Below are positions 25,084 through 31,947 of a stretch of DNA of 64,000 bases, in pieces. Made by a program: the position numbers and the translations under genes. Every line of letters starts with the position of its first letter. The first letter of the stretch is position 1. Source of the stretch: UBA168 sp011055275 (GTDB lineage Archaea > Thermoproteota > Thermoprotei_A > Marsarchaeales > UBA168); NCBI GenBank assembly GCA_046635845.1, contig JAQQXN010000001.1; one strand, written 5' to 3'. The notes under the pieces are model-generated. The model had not been told where the DNA came from. It searched no databases and saw only the letters and a list, made by a program, of their open reading frames with translations.

Positions 25084-26175
25084 ATGAGTAACGGAGAAGA
25101 TCGTCTGCGGGGCCTACTGGAGAAGGAAAGGGAAATTTTTGTGGCTTTCTCAGGGGGTCTTGCAAGCACGCTTCTCCTTTTCATGGCTTCAAGGGCGGGG
25201 CACGAGGTAAGGGCAGTTTATGTTGATACCGGCCTCATGAGAAAAGCAGAGGAAAAGGATGTCGCTAGAGAGGTCGCAGAGAAGGCGAAGGCGGAGTTTA
25301 TAGTTGCAGATGCCAGGGAAACGATAAAGAAGAAGCTCAAGGACCGCGTGCTGGCGAAGCATAAGGTGTCGATCGTTGAAAGCGTGATAAGTTCTGAGGT
25401 TGGCAAGGTGGCAAAGCAGGCGGGACACCACGAGATATTTTGGGCTGGTCGTTCCTACAGTGGCTCTACGAAGGAAACCAACGTAGTTCGGCCTTTCTTG
25501 GGAATGAATTACATGAACATGTATAGGATGGCAAAGTCCTTTGATGAGATAAGTCTCGACGGCAGGTATCACGTTCCATCCGCTGGTCTTTCGCTTCGTT
25601 CTCATGGAATAGTGGATGAGGAAAAGCTCGACGTTGTGAGGGAGGCTACGGCCGAGATGGACGAATACAGTTCGATAGATCAGCGCTATGTCCCAGTTCT
25701 TTTCCCGGTATTGTTGGACCAGGAGTTTAGACAGGACCGCATGGTGCCTACGTACGAGGAAGCGGTCACACCGATTTTCAGCCTTTACGGTGCCTCGTTT
25801 GTTGCTATGAATGTGCTTTCTAAAAGCGTTGATGGAAGCGATGGCAATTACGGAAAGGTGCTGGCCATTGAAGCCTCTGACGAGGAGGGAAACCTAATCC
25901 TTCCGAACAAGAGGCTAAGCATGGCCGTGCGCGAGAAGGTGCTTGCCGCTGACCCCAGCGTGGGCAGGATACTTCTTAAGGTTAAGAAAGCCGATAGCAA
26001 GAAAGCTATCGTGATAAGGGCAATGCAAACGTATGACCTCATAGCCGCGGAGCCCTACTATTTGCCCCCGCAAGCGCTAAGCGCAATGTGCGAATCTCTG
26101 AATAAGAAGCTGGGTCAACTTGACGTGTATTTTGACATAACCCCAAAGCCACCAGGTACGATCGAGTTCGAGTGA
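25084..26175 (+). CDS. GMP synthase ATPase-subunit-like protein
   Basis: The 363-residue protein aligns with the ATP-pyrophosphatase plus dimerisation domains of GMP synthase: FVAFSGGLASTLLL, VYVDTGLMRKAEEKD, EEKLDVVREATAEMDE and the C-terminal YFDITPKPPGTIEFE. The PP-loop signature S-G-G-V-D-S reads S-G-G-L-A-S, losing the conserved Asp, and the usual PFPGPGLAVR element is HVPSAGLSLR. It is about 50 residues longer than archaeal GuaA ATPase subunits, and no glutamine amidotransferase gene is nearby. It may be a divergent GMP synthase or a paralogue with another substrate. Confidence 0.7.
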   Translation: MSNGEDRLRGLLEKEREIFVAFSGGLASTLLLFMASRAGHEVRAVYVDTGLMRKAEEKDVAREVAEKAKAEFIVADARETIKKKLKDRVLAKHKVSIVESVISSEVGKVAKQAGHHEIFWAGRSYSGSTKETNVVRPFLGMNYMNMYRMAKSFDEISLDGRYHVPSAGLSLRSHGIVDEEKLDVVREATAEMDEYSSIDQRYVPVLFPVLLDQEFRQDRMVPTYEEAVTPIFSLYGASFVAMNVLSKSVDGSDGNYGKVLAIEASDEEGNLILPNKRLSMAVREKVLAADPSVGRILLKVKKADSKKAIVIRAMQTYDLIAAEPYYLPPQALSAMCESLNKKLGQLDVYFDITPKPPGTIEFE

Positions 26176-27034
26176 CACGCGAAAGATGAGAGAAAATGCC
26201 TTTCATCGTGAGTGCGTCATTGGCGCTGTTGCTGGTCTCAGCAATAAAAGTTGGCGATGGGTGCCCGCGCTCTATAAATGTCTCGGCTACTACTGAAAAA
26301 TCAGGGTAAAACCCTTTCTCGTCCAAATTGTGATGCCTAACCTCACCTCTGGATGAAAACTCCATCTTGCTGAAGTGACAGTGCAGCTCTGACAGCTCGC
26401 GATTGCTTAACCTTCTGTCAAGATAGTCAAGAACAGATTCTACATCTTCTTTGTTCCTCATGTGGCCGAGGGAGCGCGCTTCCAAATGAGCCCAATCTAT
26501 GACCGGAACCACGAAAGAGGGAAAGGAGGTGCTGATATCAACTACTTCCTCTAGCGATCCTATTTGCGAAAGCCTACCCATGGTTTCAAGGCCCAGCTTA
26601 ACCCGCCCTTGGCCCCCTAGGGCGGATATGCCCTTAATCACGTTTGCTATGGCCTCCTTTGGCGAGTTCCCGTAGTATCCCGGATGAACAACGACTATGT
26701 CGCCGCCGGCCACTTCGAGGGCGTGAAGCGCCTGCCGCACGCGAGTAAGGCTCTCTTCCCAGATTCTAGGGTCGCTTGAACCAAGGTTCACGTAGTAGGG
26801 GGCGTGCATGCTGAGCTTCACGCCGTGCGCCCTGGCCTGTTCACCGAGCGCTCTTGATTCTTCATCGCTTATCCTTACCCCTCTGACAGCTTCGTACTCG
26901 AAGGCGTCAAGTCCCATAGAAGCCAAAAAGGCCACAACGCCGGAGGTTCTTCCCTTGTATCCGTTTGGTATACCTGCCGTGCCGAATCTCGCCTTCACGG
27001 TCATATTTAATGCTGGCTCTTTTACGCCTTCCAT
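26039..27034 (-). CDS. Endonuclease IV / sugar-isomerase-like TIM-barrel protein
   Basis: The protein has the AP-endonuclease-2 TIM barrel: RFGTAGIPNG, AFLASMGLDAFEYE, LSMHAPYYVNLGS, VVVHPGYYGNSPKEA, LGLETMGRLSQIG and VIDWAHLEARS, followed by SELHCHFSKMEFS. His, Glu and Asp residues sit where endonuclease IV binds metals. The start is ATG 27034 or ATG 27004; the frame is open to 27085. The frame ends only at 26039, running 137 nt antisense into the end of the neighbouring gene. That tail is unlike the family, so a lost stop codon or frameshift near 26180 is possible. A DNA repair role is plausible. Confidence 0.72.
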   Translation of the reverse strand: MEGVKEPALNMTVKARFGTAGIPNGYKGRTSGVVAFLASMGLDAFEYEAVRGVRISDEESRALGEQARAHGVKLSMHAPYYVNLGSSDPRIWEESLTRVRQALHALEVAGGDIVVVHPGYYGNSPKEAIANVIKGISALGGQGRVKLGLETMGRLSQIGSLEEVVDISTSFPSFVVPVIDWAHLEARSLGHMRNKEDVESVLDYLDRRLSNRELSELHCHFSKMEFSSRGEVRHHNLDEKGFYPDFSVVAETFIERGHPSPTFIAETSNSANDALTMKGIFSHLSRVTRTRSYLVALGLCQNTRQVDPASYSEIRTLRLALAGANSRAPRL

Positions 27035-27143
27035 TTTCGTGCTAGAACGAAGAGATAGAAGGGACGTAGATCGATATAGGGGCATTTCAAGGCGTTTACC
27101 GAAAGTCGAATTGAAACCATCTGAACAAGGGAAGATGTCTTTT

Positions 27144-27290
27144 CTAGGTGCGGTTACATATCAGAAGCGAAGTAAAGCGAGTTTAGTGCCCTGGCCGTGG
27201 CTTGATCTTTAACCGCGGCCCAAGCGCGTTGACAAGTAGTACCCAAGGGGTGCCAAACCGCGGGAACCAGAAGCCCTGTCCGTGATGAGC
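27144..27290 (+). repeat. Degenerate dispersed repeat, family B copy 2
   Basis: The segment contains GTGCGGTTACAT (27149-27160) and CAAGCGCGTTGACAAGTAG (27221-27239), the same two blocks as at 8502-8592 in the same order and at similar distance. It has no open frame. It fills most of the gap between the TIM-barrel gene and the kinase-like gene. Confidence 0.5.
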
Positions 27291-27347
27291 GGAGAAGCTT
27301 ACGTTGCATGTTCTTAAAGGCGGCACATAGTCTAAATTTAAACTAAA

Positions 27348-28244
27348 GTGAAAAGGTTTATAAGTTATGCTCGCATATCGGGTGAATTGGGAAAAATTAT
27401 TCTTTTGGCAGCCGATCTGGGAGCTGGAGCGACAGAGATCGGTGAGGCACTGGCTAAGAGGCTTAACTACGAGGTTTGGAACTATGAACAGGCAATCAAG
27501 ACGATGGTCGTTTCCAGCGAGAGGAGCATGGCAGAGATAAGTGCCGAGGCGTCTTCAGGTGAGATAGACGTAAACCAGATAGTGGCGTCAGTCATAAGGG
27601 ACAGGATGAAGGTGCAGAACGTTATTGTCGAGGGAAGGGCGGCCTTCCTGTTTCTGCTTGAGCCAGCCACTCTGAAGGTTCGTCTTGTGGCGCCTTATGA
27701 TATAAGGGTTCTTCACGTTGCGGACTACAGGAAGATATCAAGGGAAGAAGCGGAAGAGGCTGTCAAAGCAGACGACGAGGCAAGGAGGTCAGTGGCCGAA
27801 AGGGAGAGCAAGGTCAACGCAGACGATCCCACGATTTACGACGTGGTGATAAACACGGCCGCGTGGAGCGCGTGGGATAGGATCGCCGACATAATTGTTG
27901 ACCTCTTTGAGGAGAAAGACAAGATCATGGGCGTCGGGCTGGCGGAGACCACGCAGAGGGCGGACGAAATAAGGGTGCTCATTGGCGCGCCCCTGGGGCC
28001 AGAGGTAAACGGCGACTACCTAATAGCTCTTGATACCATACAGAGGAACACGCTGGGAGTAAAGCCAGGAGACGAGGTAATAATAGAGAGCTCAACCTGG
28101 GGAATAGTCAGGGTCAGCAAGAAAGCGAAGGTAGCCAGCGCAAAGCACGAAGACGAGGGAAAAGGGTACGTAAGGCTCTCGCAAAAGCTCATGAGCGAGG
28201 GATACTACAAAGGACAGCGCGTGACCGTGAGGCGGGCGGAATAG
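27348..28244 (+). CDS. Cytidylate-kinase-like protein fused to a CDC48-N-type beta-barrel
   Basis: Residues about 15-190 match the cytidylate-kinase-like family (PF13189 type): ILLAADLGAGATEIGEALAKRL, VIVEGRAAFLFL, LRVRLVAPYDIRVLHVADYR, and DDPTIYDVVINT. The nucleotide loop, normally G-S-G-G or GxxGxGK, is G-A-G-A and has no lysine, so catalysis is doubtful. Residues about 205-298 form a small barrel, DTIQRNTLGVKPGDEVIIES and RLSQKLMSEGYYKGQRVTV, like the N-terminal domain of CDC48. The start may be GTG 27348 or TTG 27387. It lies just before the oxidoreductase operon. Role unknown. Confidence 0.62.
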   Translation: MKRFISYARISGELGKIILLAADLGAGATEIGEALAKRLNYEVWNYEQAIKTMVVSSERSMAEISAEASSGEIDVNQIVASVIRDRMKVQNVIVEGRAAFLFLLEPATLKVRLVAPYDIRVLHVADYRKISREEAEEAVKADDEARRSVAERESKVNADDPTIYDVVINTAAWSAWDRIADIIVDLFEEKDKIMGVGLAETTQRADEIRVLIGAPLGPEVNGDYLIALDTIQRNTLGVKPGDEVIIESSTWGIVRVSKKAKVASAKHEDEGKGYVRLSQKLMSEGYYKGQRVTVRRAE

Positions 28245-28318
28245 ACATAAATATTTTTTCATAACAATAAATATTTATATTAATGTTTCCGTGGGCTCCC
28301 CTTTTCCACATCAAAGGG

Positions 28319-28325
28319 TTAAACT
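28319..28325 (+). promoter_or_regulatory. TATA-like box of the oxidoreductase operon
   Basis: TTAAACT lies about 28 nt before ATG 28351, which also begins the conserved part of the gamma subunit. The upstream stretch 28250-28290 is very AT-rich and may end the previous transcript. Confidence 0.5.
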
Positions 28326-28350
28326 TATTCGCCACCATATGTACGTTTTT

Positions 28351-28899
28351 ATGATAGAGATAAGATGGCACGGAAGAGGTGGGCAAGGGGCGGTAACCGC
28401 AGCCGAATTGCTTGCGAAGGCCGCCGTCTCCAACGGCCTTTACGCTCAGGCTTTTCCGAGCTTTGGCGCAGAGAGGACGGGTGCTCCTGTCTTGGCCTTC
28501 ACCAGGATTGACAAGCAGTTTATAAGGAACCGGAACCAAGTTTACGAGCCGGATATGGTGATAGTTCTAGATCCGACTCTTCTCTTTGCCGTTAAGCCCG
28601 CGGCAGGCTTGAAGCCAGATGGCCTCATGGTCATAAACACCACGAGAAGCATCGATGAGATAAGGAAGGCCACCGGATTCCAGGGAAAGGTCGCCGTGGT
28701 CGACGCCACGTCGATCGCGCTTAAGTACCTGAAGGCCAACATAACGAACACGACGATGCTTGGAGCGGCCGCTAAGTTCATCGACGGCGTCAAGTTGGAT
28801 TCAATCATCGATCAGGTCAAGATGAGATTCCCCAACGTTGCTGAGCCCAATGCGGAAGCTGTAAAAGCTGGGTACGAGCAAGTCAAGGTGATCGAGTAA
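28351..28899 (+). CDS. porG: 2-oxoacid:ferredoxin oxidoreductase, gamma subunit
   Basis: The 182-residue subunit starts MIEIRWHGRGGQGAVTAAEL, the signature of POR/VOR gamma chains, followed by YAQAFPSFGAERTGAPVLAF. It helps bind CoA and complete the fold of the heterotetramer that oxidises pyruvate or a related 2-oxoacid to acyl-CoA, CO2 and reduced ferredoxin. ATG 28351 is preferred over the longer frame from 28291. It is directly followed by delta, alpha and beta, the usual archaeal order. Confidence 0.94.
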   Translation: MIEIRWHGRGGQGAVTAAELLAKAAVSNGLYAQAFPSFGAERTGAPVLAFTRIDKQFIRNRNQVYEPDMVIVLDPTLLFAVKPAAGLKPDGLMVINTTRSIDEIRKATGFQGKVAVVDATSIALKYLKANITNTTMLGAAAKFIDGVKLDSIIDQVKMRFPNVAEPNAEAVKAGYEQVKVIE

Positions 28900-29208
28900 A
28901 TGTCAAATCAACTTCCCACTTGGCAGGAGGTAACTGATGCGGGGACCGTGTTTAACCCGCCAAACTCGATTGTACTAAACAAGACTGGAGGGTGGAGGAC
29001 GTATAGGCCCATAATAGATCAGGCCAAGTGCATTGATTGTAGGATATGCCTGTTGGTTTGTCCTGACTCGGTTATAACCAGGAAAGAGGCTCAGGTCGGA
29101 AAGCATAACTACGAGTACGACATAGATTATGACTTTTGCAAGGGATGCCTCGTTTGCGAGAACGAGTGCCCTGCGAAGGCCATAACTCACATAGAGGAGG
29201 AGAAGTAA
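28900..29208 (+). CDS. porD: 2-oxoacid:ferredoxin oxidoreductase, delta (ferredoxin-like) subunit
   Basis: The 102-residue protein carries two [4Fe-4S] sites, CIDCRICLLVCPDSV and CKGCLVCENECPAKA, spaced as in 8Fe ferredoxins. It wires electrons from the thiamine site to free ferredoxin. The ATG immediately follows the gamma stop, and the next start is one nucleotide after its stop, so the four genes are one operon. Confidence 0.95.
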   Translation: MSNQLPTWQEVTDAGTVFNPPNSIVLNKTGGWRTYRPIIDQAKCIDCRICLLVCPDSVITRKEAQVGKHNYEYDIDYDFCKGCLVCENECPAKAITHIEEEK

Positions 29209-29209
29209 G

Positions 29210-30415
29210 ATGTCGACCACAGTACTTGACGAGAAAAGAGGGACAAAGACGATACTGAGCGGCGACCAGGCCGTAGCTGAAGCAGCAAAGATGGCTAACA
29301 TCGACGTGGTATCGGCTTATCCAATAACGCCTCAGACCATAATAGTTGAGACCTTGGAGCACATGATAGCCAACGGGGAGCTCAAGGCGAAGTTCATACC
29401 CGTTGAGTCAGAGCACTCAGCCATGAGCGCTGCGCTTGGGGCCTCTGCGGCAGGAGCGCGCGTGTTTACAAGCACCGCATCTCAGGGCCTCGCGCTCATG
29501 CATGAGGTAGTCTACATAACGTCATCGCTGAGGCTGCCCATAGTGATGGCGGTAGCAAATAGGGCGCTGTCGGCTCCGATCAACATATGGAATGACCTGA
29601 GCGACGCGATGGCTGAGAGGGAATCCGGATGGATACAGCTTTACTCTGAGACCGTTCAAGAGGCCTTCGACACGACGCTTGAGGCCTTCAAGATAGCGGA
29701 AGATCCAAGGGTTTCGTTGCCCGTCATGGTGGGCTTGGACGGCTACATATTAAGCCATGAGTACGAGCCCATAACGCTTCCCTTCCAGGAGGACGTGGAC
29801 AAGTACTTGCCCAGGAGAAAGGCCACTGTTAGGCTCGACCCGGCCAAGCCGGTGTCCATGGGCACCCTTGCCCCTCCAGATTACTACTTCGAGATAAAGT
29901 ACAGGCAGGAAAGGGCCATCGAGCAATCCCTTCCCGTGATAGATGAGATGGACAAGGACTTCGCGGCGCACTTTGGTCGCTCCTACAGCATGGTCGAGAA
30001 GTACAAGACCGAGGACGCTGACTACGTCCTAGTAACCATGGGATCCGTGAGCGGTACTGCGAAGGAAGAGGCTGACAGGCTGAGGGCCGCTGGAATGAAG
30101 GTTGGGGTCCTAAGGATAAGGCTGTTCAGGCCGTTCCCGAGATCTCAGGTCGTGGATGCCCTGGCCGGCGTGAAAGGGGTTGGGGTGCTGGACAGGTCCA
30201 TGCCCATGGGATCCAGCGCGCCCTCGCTTTACCAAGACGTGATAACCTCGCTAGCTCAAGCAAGACAGCTGCCGACGAGCGTCGTAAGCTTTGTGTCTGG
30301 GATAGGAGGAAGGGACATGAAGCTCAGCGACTTCGAGCAGATGTTCCAAGAGATAAAGACTGCTGTGGATGGGAACATCCCGTACAGGATTTCCTATCCA
30401 GCGTTGAGGGGGTGA
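29210..30415 (+). CDS. porA: 2-oxoacid:ferredoxin oxidoreductase, alpha subunit
   Basis: The 401-residue subunit contains SAYPITPQTIIVETLE, EHSAMSAALGASAAGARVFTS and SQGLALMHE, all conserved in POR alpha chains, with the Thr and Glu that contact thiamine pyrophosphate. The middle region HEYEPITLP and the C-terminal GSVSGTAKEEAD are also typical. Whether pyruvate or a branched 2-oxoacid is preferred cannot be read here; the length (about 400) favours pyruvate. GAGGAGGAG lies just before the start and could act as a ribosome site. Confidence 0.95.
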   Translation: MSTTVLDEKRGTKTILSGDQAVAEAAKMANIDVVSAYPITPQTIIVETLEHMIANGELKAKFIPVESEHSAMSAALGASAAGARVFTSTASQGLALMHEVVYITSSLRLPIVMAVANRALSAPINIWNDLSDAMAERESGWIQLYSETVQEAFDTTLEAFKIAEDPRVSLPVMVGLDGYILSHEYEPITLPFQEDVDKYLPRRKATVRLDPAKPVSMGTLAPPDYYFEIKYRQERAIEQSLPVIDEMDKDFAAHFGRSYSMVEKYKTEDADYVLVTMGSVSGTAKEEADRLRAAGMKVGVLRIRLFRPFPRSQVVDALAGVKGVGVLDRSMPMGSSAPSLYQDVITSLAQARQLPTSVVSFVSGIGGRDMKLSDFEQMFQEIKTAVDGNIPYRISYPALRG

Positions 30416-30421
30416 TTTGAG

Positions 30422-31330
30422 ATGACCGAGCTGTATAGAACCATTAAGGACATACCGACCACGGAAGGCATACTTGCACCAGGTCATGCGCTTTGCGCCG
30501 GATGCGGAGCTGGAACCATACTCAACATAGTTGGTAGGGTTGCCGGTAAGAACGTCATAGTGGTGAACGCGACGGGTTGCGTCGAGGTCACCACAACTTA
30601 CCTTCCCTACACGGCTTGGAGGGTCCCTTGGATACACAACGCCTTTGAGAACTCGGCTGCCACGGCTTCGGGCGTTAGGGCCGCGCTAGACATACTAAGG
30701 GAAAAGTACGGCGAGTTCAAGGAGGATCCCAGAGTGCTCGTTGTTGCCGGTGACGGAGGCACTGCGGACATCGGGCTTCAGTCCTTAAGCGGCATGCTGG
30801 AAAGGGGTGATAGGGTCACCTACCTGCTTTACGACAACGAGGCCTACATGAACACCGGCATACAGAGGAGCAGCTCCACGCCTTACGGAGCGTGGACGAC
30901 CACGAGTTGGGAAGGCAAGCCGGAAATGAAGAAGGACATGATGGGAATAGTAACTGCGCATCACATACCTTACGCTGCCACCGGCTCTCCTGCCTACATT
31001 CTTGACTTAGCCAACAAGGTGAAGAAGGCGCTGGATGCCGACGGCCCATCGTTCTTGCACGTCATATCCGACTGCAACCTCGGATGGAGGCACGACTCAA
31101 AGATATCGGTCGAGGTGACTAGACTTGCGGTGCAGACGGGCCTTTGGCCTCTGTATGAGGTTGATCACGGGGTCGTGAAGCTCACCGTGCCCGTACCGAA
31201 GAGGAAGCCGGTCGAAGAGTACTTGAAAGTGCAGGGTAGGTTCAGAGGGCTTTCGCCAGAGAGGATCAAGGTAATACAGAGTTACGCTGATCAGCTCGCG
31301 CAGCGCTTCGGGCTTGGCCCAGTAGGATGA
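30422..31330 (+). CDS. porB: 2-oxoacid:ferredoxin oxidoreductase, beta subunit
   Basis: The 302-residue subunit binds thiamine pyrophosphate and one iron-sulfur cluster. HALCAGCGAGTILN holds the first two cluster cysteines, NATGCVEVTTTY the next, and VVAGDGGTADIG the Mg-diphosphate site, followed by YDNEAYMNTGIQRSSSTP. It ends the operon and is followed by T-runs. A GGGGTGATTTGAG ribosome site precedes its ATG. Confidence 0.95.
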   Translation: MTELYRTIKDIPTTEGILAPGHALCAGCGAGTILNIVGRVAGKNVIVVNATGCVEVTTTYLPYTAWRVPWIHNAFENSAATASGVRAALDILREKYGEFKEDPRVLVVAGDGGTADIGLQSLSGMLERGDRVTYLLYDNEAYMNTGIQRSSSTPYGAWTTTSWEGKPEMKKDMMGIVTAHHIPYAATGSPAYILDLANKVKKALDADGPSFLHVISDCNLGWRHDSKISVEVTRLAVQTGLWPLYEVDHGVVKLTVPVPKRKPVEEYLKVQGRFRGLSPERIKVIQSYADQLAQRFGLGPVG

Positions 31331-31352
31331 CTTTTTTCTTTTTACTTTTTCA
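31331..31352 (+). terminator. Poly-T terminator of the oxidoreductase operon
   Basis: Right after the beta-subunit stop come three T-runs (TTTTTT, TTTTT, TTTTT), a typical archaeal termination region. Confidence 0.6.
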
Positions 31353-31386
31353 GTAACGGTTATAGCCGGATTCTCATCATCCATTT

Positions 31387-31947
31387 ATGAGAGAGCACCT
31401 TAGGGAGAAGCTGCAAAAGGTCATAATAAGGCTTCACACGCAGATAGAGAAGCTAAAGAGAGAGGAGTACAAAATGGAGGTCAGGGAGAAGGAGCTCATA
31501 AGTAAGGCCACCGACTCGCTGGCCTCAGGGGACAAGGAAAAAGCGACCGTTTACGCGAACGAGGCAGCTGAAGTTAGAAAGGCGGCAAAGGTGATCTTCT
31601 CCTCGGAAATCGCGCTGGAAAGGGTATCGCTAAGGCTTGAAACCGCGCTTGACATAGGTGACTTGGCAGCTAGCTTGGGCTCGTCTTACAACGTCATAAA
31701 GAAAGTCATAGCCCCTCTGTCAGAGGTCATGCCGGAGGCCTCCGAGGAGATGTCCTCGATAGAGGAAGAGGTTGAGTCCATAATGTCGGAAGCGGAGGTC
31801 GTGGCGTCGCCCGTTGCGGGACAGGCACTGTCTTCCGATGCGGAGGATATCATGAAGGAAGCGGAGGCCCTAGCAGAAAGCAGGGTAAAGGAGGGCTTCC
31901 CCGAGCCTCCAAGCGCGGTTGCAAACAAAAAGCGATCAAACTATTAG
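31387..31947 (+). CDS. ESCRT-III (Snf7/CdvB-type) protein
   Basis: The 186-residue protein is almost wholly helical: a basic first helix EKLQKVIIRLHTQIEKLKREEYKME, then KATVYANEAAEVRKAAKV and long acidic helices with SSIEEEVESIMSEAEV. This is the arrangement of ESCRT-III proteins, which form membrane-cutting filaments in archaeal cell division and vesicle release. It lacks a winged-helix domain. TATA-like GGTTATAG lies about 26 nt before ATG 31387. It converges on the VAT ATPase gene with a 12-bp overlap; no CdvA or CdvC (Vps4) is in the window. Confidence 0.82.
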   Translation: MREHLREKLQKVIIRLHTQIEKLKREEYKMEVREKELISKATDSLASGDKEKATVYANEAAEVRKAAKVIFSSEIALERVSLRLETALDIGDLAASLGSSYNVIKKVIAPLSEVMPEASEEMSSIEEEVESIMSEAEVVASPVAGQALSSDAEDIMKEAEALAESRVKEGFPEPPSAVANKKRSNY

